IMG/VR virus record: IMGVR_UViG_3300037493_002582
Span: 1-27,617 of that record
Reading direction: 5' to 3' (one strand)
Source of the DNA: a virus
DNA: 27,617 nucleotides
Below the pieces are notes generated by a model. It did not search any database, was not told the DNA's origin, and saw only the letters and a program-made list of their open reading frames with translations. Numbering within the stretch: the first letter of the stretch is position 1; every line of letters begins with the position of its first letter. The position numbers and the translations under genes were made by a program. Positions 8,268 to 15,126 of this stretch are shown here, one piece after another.

Positions 8268-8687
8268 TTGAGCTTCAAGGCACATTTCAGCGGCAACACG
8301 CTCTTTCGTGCGTTCACGCCAGAGCAACTGCTTGTTCGTTTCGGTTCTTCACGGTATCAACTGTACGAGCTGATGGAGCCTCTTGCTTTTGAGTCGATTC
8401 GTTTGAGAGATATAATCACCGTGCCAGCCGGTTTCGTGTCTGATTTCGCTTCTGTACCACGGGCGCTTCGGAGCATTATCGACAACGACGATCCAGGCGT
8501 CGTCATGCCGAGCATCGTCCATGACTATTTGTACAGGCACTCGGGAAAAGTTCCAGGGGGTCCATTCAGTCGACTTGAAGCCGACGACCTCATGCTTGAG
8601 GGCATGGAGGTTTGCGGCTTGCCGCCTACCAAGCGCCGGCTTGTATACATTGCGATTCGCGTTGGAGGCGCGTTCACATGGCGTTAA
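8268..8687 (+). CDS. DUF1353 family protein
   Basis: 139 residues starting with TTG at 8268 (CCATTGAGC); no closer ATG keeps the N-terminus. The sequence VPAGFVSDFASVPRALRSI followed by PSIVHDYLYR and, later, EADDLMLEGME is the hallmark of DUF1353, a family common in tailed phages. The conserved acidic and His residues (FVSDFAS, VHDYLYR, ADD) suggest a metal or catalytic site, but I know of no established activity. It lies upstream of lipoprotein and holin-like genes, so it may belong to a lysis or envelope-related set. The last 10 bases overlap the next gene if that starts at 8678. Confidence 0.85.
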   Translation: MSFKAHFSGNTLFRAFTPEQLLVRFGSSRYQLYELMEPLAFESIRLRDIITVPAGFVSDFASVPRALRSIIDNDDPGVVMPSIVHDYLYRHSGKVPGGPFSRLEADDLMLEGMEVCGLPPTKRRLVYIAIRVGGAFTWR

Positions 8688-9040
8688 AAAATGGAGGATA
8701 CGGGTTAAGTCGCAAAAAACGTGTCCGCCGCCGGCTTTGGTGGATTGGTCGTGGTCTGGCACCGCACCAATCCGATCCCGAATCCGTTCCGCCGGTCGGA
8801 CCAAATGCTTCTGCCGATTCTCAACTCATCTTCTATGCCATGAAACGCCTCGTACTGCTTCTCCCGCTCATCAGCGCCGGCTGCATGTCACACAAGCTGC
8901 CGGCGAACTCCTTCATGCAAGACGTGGAGTCCAAGATCAGCACGCCCTGGGGCTCGCACACGCTTGTAATCGGCATGGCCGCGACGGGCGAGGCAGCCAA
9001 GAACGTGTCGCTACCCGAGCCGGTGCCTAAGAAAAAATGA
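8678..9040 (+). CDS. Small lipoprotein, possible outer spanin; start 8678 or 8840
   Basis: The C-terminal 66 residues, from the ATG at 8840, are a typical lipoprotein: MKRLVLLLPLISAGC with lipobox ISAGC, then a short polar mature part ending PEPVPKKK. Size and position just before a holin-like gene fit an Rz1-like outer spanin that helps disrupt the outer membrane. The mature part is not strongly proline-rich, so the match is loose. The same frame is open upstream to an ATG at 8678 preceded by GGAGG (8666-8670 region), which would add 54 residues containing the very basic stretch SRKKRVRRRLWW. A leader that long in front of a lipoprotein signal is unlikely to be exported normally, so the two starts may give two products or the upstream one may be spurious. 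The end overlaps the next gene by four bases (ATGA). Confidence 0.55.
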   Translation: MALKNGGYGLSRKKRVRRRLWWIGRGLAPHQSDPESVPPVGPNASADSQLIFYAMKRLVLLLPLISAGCMSHKLPANSFMQDVESKISTPWGSHTLVIGMAATGEAAKNVSLPEPVPKKK

Positions 9041-9270
9041 GCTACGACCCGAACAGTCCTGACTCGATGTTCACTCGCATCATGGAGAAGCTCGATGCCA
9101 TCGACGAGCGCACGACGCGGATCGAGACCCAGGTTAATGTTACCAATGGCCGTGTCAGCGATTTAGAGCGATGGCGGGACATAATCAAGGCGCACACAAA
9201 ACTTGTTTCTGCTGCGACATCAGCGGTCATCGCGGTCATCATCTGGATTGTGGATGAACTACTGCGTTAA
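9037..9270 (+). CDS. Holin-like membrane protein, XhlA-like
   Basis: 77 residues with the XhlA plan: an N-terminal amphipathic coiled coil (FTRIMEKLDAIDERTTRIET, then VSDLERWRDIIKAH) and one C-terminal membrane helix (SAATSAVIAVIIWIV) ending in a short charged tail. XhlA-type proteins associate with the inner membrane and assist holin-endolysin lysis in phages of several hosts. This protein has only one membrane segment, so it may be the holin itself, an accessory, or a simple membrane anchor. It overlaps the lipoprotein gene by four bases, which supports a shared lysis role. No endolysin gene is recognised next to it. Confidence 0.65.
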   Translation: MSYDPNSPDSMFTRIMEKLDAIDERTTRIETQVNVTNGRVSDLERWRDIIKAHTKLVSAATSAVIAVIIWIVDELLR

Positions 9271-9283
9271 ATTGAATTCAAAT

Positions 9284-10249
9284 ATGAAAAAACCAGAGCT
9301 GCATGACTGGTCGAATATTCATCGCGAGGAGACTAAAAAACTGCACGAGGCCGAGATTGGGTCGCTGAAGAAGCAATTGGAAGTTGCGAAGGCCGCGCTC
9401 GACCACGCTACGAAAGCGCGCAAGACGCAGATCCCTGCGCCTGCGGTCACCCGAAAGCGGAAATCTGGCGACTCGGTACGAATCGTGATTCCAGACACGC
9501 ATGGATGCTTGATTGACCAATCGGCGCTCGGCGCATTGCTAGCAGATCTCAGGGCGCTTGATCCAGATGAAATCATCCTTCTCGGCGATCATGTCGATTG
9601 CGGCGGATTTTTGGCGCAGCACCATGTGATGGGATATGTCGCCGAAACCGATTACACGTATGAAGAAGATTTGTCCGCTGCGAAAGGTTTCCTCGATGCG
9701 ATCCAAGCAGCGGCTCCGCGCGCAAAGATCGAATATCTCGAAGGCAATCACGAGCGGCGCGTCGAAACGTGGTGCGTGACGCAAGTGCTCCGACACAAGA
9801 AGGACGCCGAGGGTCTGCGCCGACTGCTTGCGCCGGAGTTCCGACTTGGGCTGGAGGAGCGTGGCATTTCGTACTACCGCCAGAGCGAGTTCTACGACGA
9901 CCTTCCCGTGCCGGGAGTAATCAAGCGCGGGAAGTGCTATTTCTTTCACGGCGTTTCGACCGCAAAGAACGCGACGGCGACGACCATTGAGAAGATCGGA
10001 GGCAATTGCGTCTTTGGTCACACGCATCGCGCACAAAGCAACATCGTGCGCCGGATCTCGGCTGGCATTATCGGCGCGTGGAATCCCGGCTGTCTTTGCA
10101 AACTCCAGCCGCTTTGGCAGCATACGGCTCCGACCGATTGGTCGCACGGCTATGCCGTCCAGCTTGTGGCACAAAGCGGATCCTTCCTGCATTTAAATAT
10201 TCCCATCATCGACGGCGAATCTCACTTCGCCGCGCTTCTCAAACTATGA
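9284..10249 (+). CDS. Calcineurin-like metallophosphoesterase
   Basis: 321 residues from the ATG at 9284; a longer frame from 9203 would overlap the holin-like gene. Residues 1-60 form a charged helix rich in Lys and Glu. The catalytic domain carries all the metal-binding motifs of the family: D71-x-H73 in IPDTHG, D102 in LLGDHVD, N155-H156 in LEGNHERR, H222 in FFHGVS and H246-x-H248 in FGHTHRA. Such enzymes use two metal ions to hydrolyse phosphomonoesters or diesters, including nucleotides, DNA ends and RNA. The substrate cannot be told from the sequence. The gene sits among late genes and overlaps the next by four bases, so it is made late. A nucleotide-signal-cleaving (anti-defence) role or a DNA-processing role are both open. 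Confidence 0.88.
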   Translation: MKKPELHDWSNIHREETKKLHEAEIGSLKKQLEVAKAALDHATKARKTQIPAPAVTRKRKSGDSVRIVIPDTHGCLIDQSALGALLADLRALDPDEIILLGDHVDCGGFLAQHHVMGYVAETDYTYEEDLSAAKGFLDAIQAAAPRAKIEYLEGNHERRVETWCVTQVLRHKKDAEGLRRLLAPEFRLGLEERGISYYRQSEFYDDLPVPGVIKRGKCYFFHGVSTAKNATATTIEKIGGNCVFGHTHRAQSNIVRRISAGIIGAWNPGCLCKLQPLWQHTAPTDWSHGYAVQLVAQSGSFLHLNIPIIDGESHFAALLKL

Positions 10250-10491
10250 ACTGGCGCCAACTTGTAGAGACGCAGAATCGAAAAACGTATGTTTTGCCGC
10301 CAGGCTGGGATGCGCGCGAAAAGATCGCGGAGCAACTTGAGTGTTCGGTGGATAATGTCCGAGTACTGCTCGGGCCAGCAATCAGGGCGAAGACCGTAGA
10401 AGTGAGCCAGTTCCCTGTATGGGATGATATTACCAAGAAGGTCATCCGAGTAACTGCATACAGGCGCCGCGCACAAGATTCACAGAAGTAA
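10246..10491 (+). CDS. Small protein of unknown function, HTH-like segment
   Basis: 81 residues, overlapping the phosphoesterase stop by four bases (ATGA). The segment DAREKIAEQLECSVDNVRVL looks like the first part of a helix-turn-helix (a helix, a turn at CSVD and a second helix). The rest is basic, with KTVEVSQFPVW, a short strand region and a final RRRAQDSQK. A small DNA- or RNA-binding protein is plausible. Translational coupling suggests it acts with the phosphoesterase, perhaps as a partner or regulator. No family is recognised. Confidence 0.6.
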   Translation: MNWRQLVETQNRKTYVLPPGWDAREKIAEQLECSVDNVRVLLGPAIRAKTVEVSQFPVWDDITKKVIRVTAYRRRAQDSQK

Positions 10492-10493
10492 TG

Positions 10494-10520
10494 TGGGGGA
10501 TTTGACGAATCTCCCATTTT
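10494..10520 (+). terminator. Terminator-like hairpin before the prohead protease gene
   Basis: TGGGGGATT (10494-10502), loop TGACG, AATCTCCCA (10508-10516), then TTTT. This is a 9-bp stem with one G-U pair. It ends 2 bases before the ATG at 10523 and would bury the alternative GTG start at 10493. It may reduce read-through between the accessory block and the head genes, or act on translation. The U-tract is short, so termination is at best partial. Confidence 0.45.
10501..10507 (+). promoter_or_regulatory. TTTGACG element, copy 2
   Basis: TTTGACG ends 15 bases before the ATG at 10523 and spans the 5' arm and loop of the hairpin at 10494-10516. See the other copies at 2345, 12872 and 19102. 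Confidence 0.35.
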
Positions 10521-10522
10521 AC

Positions 10523-11464
10523 ATGGGTGGTGCCTCAATCTCTTTTTCTGCGGCGTCTATTGTCGCCGATCAGATCGACGCCAAGGCGGGCGTGATTCGT
10601 GGCGTGTCTTTGATCACGCAGGGTCCGGCGCTCGGGCATGGAGTAATGGTCGATGCCATTACGCTTCAGCAGGTCAAGTACGCCGCTGAAAAGTATGAAG
10701 GAGGGTTGAAGGTAAAGCTGGATCACGCAGGTGGTGCCGGCGACATAATTGGATTCATCGACGGGCTGCGTATCGCTGACGGGAAACTTCTCGGCGATCT
10801 TCATCTGCTGAAGACGTCGCCGCATCGAGATTACGTGCTAGAACTAGCCGAGAAAATCCCCGATACGATTGGTCTTTCAATCGCTTTTTCCGGGCCGGTC
10901 GAAATGGCCGAGGACAAGCGCACACTGCTGCAACGTTGCACCGAAATCTACTCCGTTGATTTGGTCAGCGAACCTGCGGCGAACGAAGCGGGACTTTTTG
11001 CGCGCCTGAGCCGCAAATACTACGAATCAGGAGTCTCTATACAAATTGAACCAAATGAAGAAATGACTGACGACCTCAAAAAAACCATCAGCGGCATGAT
11101 CGAATCGGCCATGATGAGCATGGGTGAACGCCTCGCCAAGCTCGAAGCCGGTGTACTGAAGCCCGAAGACAAGAGCGCCACTATGTCAGCGCAGCAAGAA
11201 CTCGTGAAGCTCGCGGCCAAGCATGCTGCCGAGGAAACCCTCAAGGAATTCGCGAAAACGCTCGGTGCGCCTGCTGCTAACGGCAGCAGCTCTGACGCTG
11301 CGCCTAAACAGGACAAAAAGTCATTTGAGGCTGTCGTAGCCGAGAAGACCGTCGAACTCAAGGGTAACAAGGCCGCGGCCATCGCCGACGCTATCAAGCA
11401 ACATCCCGATCTCTATGCCGCCTATCGCACCCGCGTGCAGGGCGGTGAAATCATCAAGCTTTAA
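10523..11464 (+). CDS. Prohead maturation protease with C-terminal scaffold
   Basis: Protease that shapes and then matures the capsid shell. From the ATG at 10523 the protein is 313 residues; a GTG at 10493 would add 10 but lies in the hairpin at 10494-10516. Residues 10-165 are the protease: GVIRGVSLITQGPALGHG, then LKVKLDHAGG with His68, then IGLSIAFSG with Ser119, and IYSVDLVSEPAANEAGLF. The His, Ser and conserved VDLVSEPA stretch match the herpes-assemblin-like prohead proteases of phages. The C-terminal half (about residues 180-290) is charged and helical, like a scaffold domain, ending in a short basic segment. Fused protease-scaffolds of this type are normal. It precedes the decoration and major capsid genes, which confirms the role. 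Confidence 0.88.
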   Translation: MGGASISFSAASIVADQIDAKAGVIRGVSLITQGPALGHGVMVDAITLQQVKYAAEKYEGGLKVKLDHAGGAGDIIGFIDGLRIADGKLLGDLHLLKTSPHRDYVLELAEKIPDTIGLSIAFSGPVEMAEDKRTLLQRCTEIYSVDLVSEPAANEAGLFARLSRKYYESGVSIQIEPNEEMTDDLKKTISGMIESAMMSMGERLAKLEAGVLKPEDKSATMSAQQELVKLAAKHAAEETLKEFAKTLGAPAANGSSSDAAPKQDKKSFEAVVAEKTVELKGNKAAAIADAIKQHPDLYAAYRTRVQGGEIIKL

Positions 11465-11469
11465 AACTC

Positions 11470-11820
11470 ATGGCTACTCAATATATCGGCGCGGGGACGT
11501 TCCTCGCCAACGAATCGATCACCGCCTTTCGTATGGTGACGATCTCCAACAATCGCGGTGTTGGTCTGTCCGCCACGGCCACCCGTCCTGATGGCGTCGC
11601 GCAGAACGATGCCGCTTCCGGCGACTTGGTCACGGTCAAGTTTATGACCGGGCCTGGCACCCAAAAGGGCCAACTGGTCGCCGGTCCTATCACGATTGGC
11701 GACACCGTGTTCGCCGGCGCCAGCGGTCAGATCTCGCTCAACGGCACCGTGACAGTCGGCAAAATCCTCACCACGTCTACGACGGCGGCGGTCGTCGAGT
11801 ACATCCCTAAGAACTTCTAA
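11470..11820 (+). CDS. Capsid decoration protein
   Basis: 116 residues, beta-rich, with no charged clusters and many Gly, Thr and Ala: FRMVTISNNRGVGLSATA, GDLVTVKFMTGPGTQKGQLV, GDTVFAGASGQISLNGTVTV, ending in TTAAVVEYIPKNF. This is the pattern of the DUF2190/cement-type proteins that bind the outside of the expanded shell and stabilise it. Its place directly between prohead protease and major capsid gene is the usual one for lambda gpD-type proteins. The gap to the capsid gene is 17 bases. It could be a target of the downstream glycosylation genes because it is surface-exposed, but that is an inference. Confidence 0.8.
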   Translation: MATQYIGAGTFLANESITAFRMVTISNNRGVGLSATATRPDGVAQNDAASGDLVTVKFMTGPGTQKGQLVAGPITIGDTVFAGASGQISLNGTVTVGKILTTSTTAAVVEYIPKNF

Positions 11821-11837
11821 CCTAACCCGCTTTAACA

Positions 11838-12803
11838 ATGTATTCCAATGCTGCTGCCGTTTACCGCGGCGATATCGCAGGCGTCCTCGAACAAGCTAAA
11901 GATTGGGAGACGACCCTGATTGGCACGCGCGTGATGCCGATTCTCAATGTGCCGGTGCGCGCCGGTCAGTATCCGTCGTTTAAGCTCCGGGAGGGCCAGC
12001 TCCTAAAGAGCGAAGTCAAGGTGCGCGACCCTTATTCCTCGTTTGCGCGCGGCACTCGCGCGTTCACGCAGGAGACTTTCAACGCGCTTGAATATGGCTA
12101 CGAGGAGGCCGTCGACGATACCGTTAGCGCAGAGATGGCGCGATTCTTCGACGCGGAGGTGATCTCCGCAAAGCTCGCGCGCCGGAAGCTACTTCTCGCG
12201 CACGAAATCCGCGTTGCTGCTGAAATCTTCAGCACGGGCAACTTCACCTCTACGAACTCGGGCACGGCCTACACGACTGGAAACATCGCGAGCTTCGACG
12301 TCGGCGAGGACGTGCAACTGGCGATTGATCGCCTGCTGTCGAAGGGTGAAACCACGACCAATCTGCGCGTGGTTATCCCATACCCTGTGTGGACCCGAAT
12401 CCGCGCTTCGACGAAGTTCCAGAACCGCCTTCGCGGCGCTGGCATTAGCTCAGATACGATCCTGAATGCGAGCACGCAAGCCGCCGCCGAGGTCTTCGGC
12501 GTCTCCGAGGTGCTCATCGGACGCAGTGCTTACGACAGCGCCGCTGAGGGCGTCGCGTTCTCGGCCACACAGGTCTGGGCCAATACCTACATCTGGGTCG
12601 GATCTGTAACGGAGGGTGGCGCAGGGTTCTTCGGTGGCGGCGCCGGATTCACGCTCAACTGGTCCGAGTACGGCCCGGCGGTCGGCGTGTTCACCTACCG
12701 CGACGAGAGCATCAAGAGCAACATCGTGCGCGCCTCGCAGTACACGAGCGAAAAGGTCGTAAACACGAACGCGGGCGAGTTGATCGCTACCCAGTATAGC
12801 TAA
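11838..12803 (+). CDS. Major capsid protein
   Basis: 321 residues, a normal size for an HK97-fold shell protein without its own scaffold domain. The N-terminal arm ends in VPVRAGQYPSFKLREGQLLK, followed by a helical spine (EYGYEEAVDDTVSAEMARFF and KLARRKLLLAHEIRVAAE). Then come the domain TTNLRVVIPYPVWTRIRAS and AEVFGVSEVLIGRSAYDS, and the late strand region GFTLNWSEYGPAVGVFTYRD. Segments of this type, such as PVWTRIRAS...FQNRL and the FGV-x-EVLIG stretch, are typical of lambda gpE-like and related capsid proteins. It is followed by a strong intrinsic terminator, consistent with a need for high expression of this gene. No Shine-Dalgarno sequence is seen (ACAATG). Confidence 0.92.
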   Translation: MYSNAAAVYRGDIAGVLEQAKDWETTLIGTRVMPILNVPVRAGQYPSFKLREGQLLKSEVKVRDPYSSFARGTRAFTQETFNALEYGYEEAVDDTVSAEMARFFDAEVISAKLARRKLLLAHEIRVAAEIFSTGNFTSTNSGTAYTTGNIASFDVGEDVQLAIDRLLSKGETTTNLRVVIPYPVWTRIRASTKFQNRLRGAGISSDTILNASTQAAAEVFGVSEVLIGRSAYDSAAEGVAFSATQVWANTYIWVGSVTEGGAGFFGGGAGFTLNWSEYGPAVGVFTYRDESIKSNIVRASQYTSEKVVNTNAGELIATQYS

Positions 12804-12815
12804 TCCTAATCCCGA

Positions 12816-12828
12816 CGGATGGCATCCG
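12816..12828 (+). other. Small palindrome after the capsid gene
   Basis: CGGATG-G-CATCCG, perfect 6-base arms around one centre base, lying between the capsid stop codon and the terminator. It is too tight a loop for an RNA hairpin. A protein-binding operator is possible; chance is also possible. Confidence 0.25.
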
Positions 12829-12837
12829 CCAGATCGA

Positions 12838-12874
12838 CCCGCGCCTCGTAACAGGGGCGCGGGTTTCTGTTTTT
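12838..12874 (+). terminator. Intrinsic terminator after the major capsid gene
   Basis: CCCGCGCC (12838-12845), a 10-base loop, GGCGCGGG (12856-12863) and then TTTCTGTTTTT. The 8-bp all-GC stem followed by a T-rich run is a standard rho-independent terminator. It separates the high-level capsid transcript from the glycosyltransferase genes, so those probably receive only read-through or have their own promoter. Confidence 0.85.
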
Positions 12875-12878
12875 GACG
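12872..12878 (+). promoter_or_regulatory. TTTGACG element, copy 3
   Basis: TTTGACG overlaps the end of the terminator T-run and ends exactly 14 bases before the ATG at 12893. See the other copies at 2345, 10501 and 19102. Confidence 0.35.
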
Positions 12879-12892
12879 AGTTGCGCAGCCTC

Positions 12893-14608
12893 ATGCGTGT
12901 TTCCCTCTGCGTAATCTGCGGCAACGAGCAAGAGCATATCGTCACGATGCTCTCTTCCTTTCGACACTTCTTCGATGAGTTCTCGCTTGTCCGAGCCATC
13001 GGCGCCAAGGAGCCCGATGCGACTATCGAGCTTGCAGCGACGTGGTGCCGCGAGAATGGCAAGGTGATGCTCTCGACCGACTATTGCAACGGCCCCGGCG
13101 CGGAGCGGTGGGACCACGTCGACAGCTTTGCCAATGCGCGCAACGCCGCTTTCAAGTTGGCAAGCGGCGACTGGCTGATCTGGGCGGACTGCGACGACGT
13201 CCTTGAGGACTCAAGCGAGCCCGCGGCAATGGCATTTCGCGCCACGCTCGGCGCGCTACCAGAAAGCGTGTCAATGATCCGCTGCCAGTACGACGTGCGC
13301 GGAACGAACAAGAAACTGTACCGAGAGCGCGTGATCCGCGCGTCGCTCTTCGCAGCGGGACGCCGCTGGCATCACGACGTTCACGAGAATCTACTTTTGC
13401 TTGCTGGCGACAAGCACGAGGATCACGCGACCCCGATTTGGGTTCATCAACCCAAGTCCGTTAAAGTTGAAAACAGACGTCGAAATTTGCGAATCCTCGG
13501 ACACTCAGTGAAGGAGACGCCGACTCAGTATTTCTATATCCACCAAGAACACGTTTGCGCAGGAAATCGGCAGGCTGCTGAGCAGTTCGGCAAGATTGCA
13601 ATCAGCTTTCCAAATCTTGAGGCATCTTTCCGGTACGAAGCTTTGCTCAATCTCGCGAAGCTGTGTAACGATCACCGCGAGTCGCTGAACTACTCGCTGC
13701 AAGCACATGCCGTCTTCCCGTGGTGCCGAGAGGCTTACGCCGCGATCATCCTTTTGGCCTTCGAGAAGAACGATGGGCGTCGCGCCCGCTGGTGGGCCGA
13801 GGAGATGCTACGACTCCCCGAGCCTACCGGCGCAGATCGGCCGTGGACTACGGAGGATAAATATTATAAGTGGGCCGGCTATGATCTGGCTGCGCGTGCT
13901 TTTCGGCTCGACGGATACGAGGCTAGAGCCGAGATCCTGCAATGTCAGTTCCACCAGGGTCATAAACCGCGAATTTCGCTCCTCCACGCGACGCGCGGGC
14001 GCACATCGAAGGCAGTCAACGCTCGCGATGTCTGGCTGCAACTAGCCGAGCGACCGGAGCAAATTGAGCATATTTTCTCAGTCGACGCGGACGACAATGA
14101 AAGCGTGCAAATGGCGAAACAGTTCGTTTCGGTCACATCAGACAAGCGTTCGTGCGTCAGTGCGTGGAATTTGGCCGCGAAAAAGGCTCGCGGCGATCTG
14201 CTCGTGCAGTTCTCTGACGACTGGATTCCGCCGCCTAACTGGGACACGAAGCTCATGTCGCTTGTAGAAGGCCGAGACCTTGAGCGCGAGTCGGTCGTCA
14301 TCGCGGTCTCAGACGGCCATCGAACCGACAATCTCCTCTGTATGGCGATCCTGTCGCGCGCACGCCTGGAGGCGCAGGGCGAATTGTTTTTCGAGGGCTA
14401 CGAGTCCGTATTCAGCGACAACGAGTTCTCGCACCGTGCGTGGCGAGATGGCATTGTGATCGACGCGCGCGACCGCTTGAAATTCGAGCATCAGCATCCG
14501 GCTTTTGGCAAGGCGCAGATGGACGCGACCTACGCGCACAACAACTCGCGCGACCGCTACGTGGCCGGCGAGGCGATCTTCAAGATCCGAAACCCTGACG
14601 CGCAATGA
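12893..14608 (+). CDS. Two-domain family 2-like glycosyltransferase
   Basis: 571 residues from the ATG at 12893; a TTG at 12881 would add four. The N-terminal domain (1 to about 200) begins MRVSLCVICGNEQEHI, typical of GT2 (GT-A fold), and has the metal/nucleotide-sugar motif D99-C-D101-D102 followed later by HHDVHENLLL. A helical TPR-like stretch (about 205-320) follows. The C-terminal domain (about 357-571) is a second GT-A-like unit starting PRISLLHATRGRTSKAV, with D398-A-D400-D401 and D442-D443 in FSDDWIPP. Two transferase domains in one chain often add sugars in sequence. It is the first gene of a five-gene glycan cluster with 4-7 base overlaps. The cytosolic acceptor is unknown: virion protein, host surface precursor and DNA are all possible. 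Donor sugars cannot be read from the sequence. Confidence 0.85.
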   Translation: MRVSLCVICGNEQEHIVTMLSSFRHFFDEFSLVRAIGAKEPDATIELAATWCRENGKVMLSTDYCNGPGAERWDHVDSFANARNAAFKLASGDWLIWADCDDVLEDSSEPAAMAFRATLGALPESVSMIRCQYDVRGTNKKLYRERVIRASLFAAGRRWHHDVHENLLLLAGDKHEDHATPIWVHQPKSVKVENRRRNLRILGHSVKETPTQYFYIHQEHVCAGNRQAAEQFGKIAISFPNLEASFRYEALLNLAKLCNDHRESLNYSLQAHAVFPWCREAYAAIILLAFEKNDGRRARWWAEEMLRLPEPTGADRPWTTEDKYYKWAGYDLAARAFRLDGYEARAEILQCQFHQGHKPRISLLHATRGRTSKAVNARDVWLQLAERPEQIEHIFSVDADDNESVQMAKQFVSVTSDKRSCVSAWNLAAKKARGDLLVQFSDDWIPPPNWDTKLMSLVEGRDLERESVVIAVSDGHRTDNLLCMAILSRARLEAQGELFFEGYESVFSDNEFSHRAWRDGIVIDARDRLKFEHQHPAFGKAQMDATYAHNNSRDRYVAGEAIFKIRNPDAQ

Positions 14609-15126
14609 AACTGCAAATAGGCTGTGGGGACATCCGCCTCGAAGGCTGGGTAAATATAGATACGCGGAAGACATCGGCGACAGATCTTGTCTGCGACGTG
14701 ACGCGCATCCGAGATCATATCGCGGAGCCGGTCGAAGCAATCTATGCATGTCACGTCCTTGAGCATTTTGGATTCGGCATCTGTGAACCGCGAGCAGAAG
14801 ACGTTCTTCAAGGATGGGTCGATATGCTTGCACCGTCAGGAACGATCTTTCTCAGCGTTCCCGATTTAAAACAGATAGCCATCGGAATTCTGACATCTGA
14901 CGGGAGTTTCGCGGCAGAATACAATTTCATGCGCTGCCTGTATGGTGGCTCTGAATACGCCGAAAACCGGCACTTTGTCGGATTTACTCGGACGTTATTG
15001 AGAACGTTGATGAAGCGCGTCGGCTTGCGCCATGTTCGGCCGTTTGAATCTTTCGTCGATGATACTTCGCGCTTTGTACTGCACGGCGTGCCCATTTCGC
15101 TCAACCTGATGGGGATGAAGGCGTGA
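14605..15126 (+). CDS. SAM-dependent methyltransferase, class I
   Basis: 173 residues. LQIGCGD at residues 3-9 is the S-adenosylmethionine-binding motif I right at the N-terminus, followed by GWVNIDT (the acidic end of strand 2), CDVTRI and the post-motif HVLEHF (residues 50-55). This order is seen in small methyltransferases associated with glycan clusters (Methyltransf_11-like, predicted from a missing N-terminal helix). DMLAPSGTIFLSVPDL is the usual strand-5 region. The ATG overlaps the glycosyltransferase stop by four bases, so it is coupled to the cluster. O-methylation of a sugar is the simplest reading; a protein or small-molecule target is possible. Confidence 0.85.
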   Translation: MKLQIGCGDIRLEGWVNIDTRKTSATDLVCDVTRIRDHIAEPVEAIYACHVLEHFGFGICEPRAEDVLQGWVDMLAPSGTIFLSVPDLKQIAIGILTSDGSFAAEYNFMRCLYGGSEYAENRHFVGFTRTLLRTLMKRVGLRHVRPFESFVDDTSRFVLHGVPISLNLMGMKA

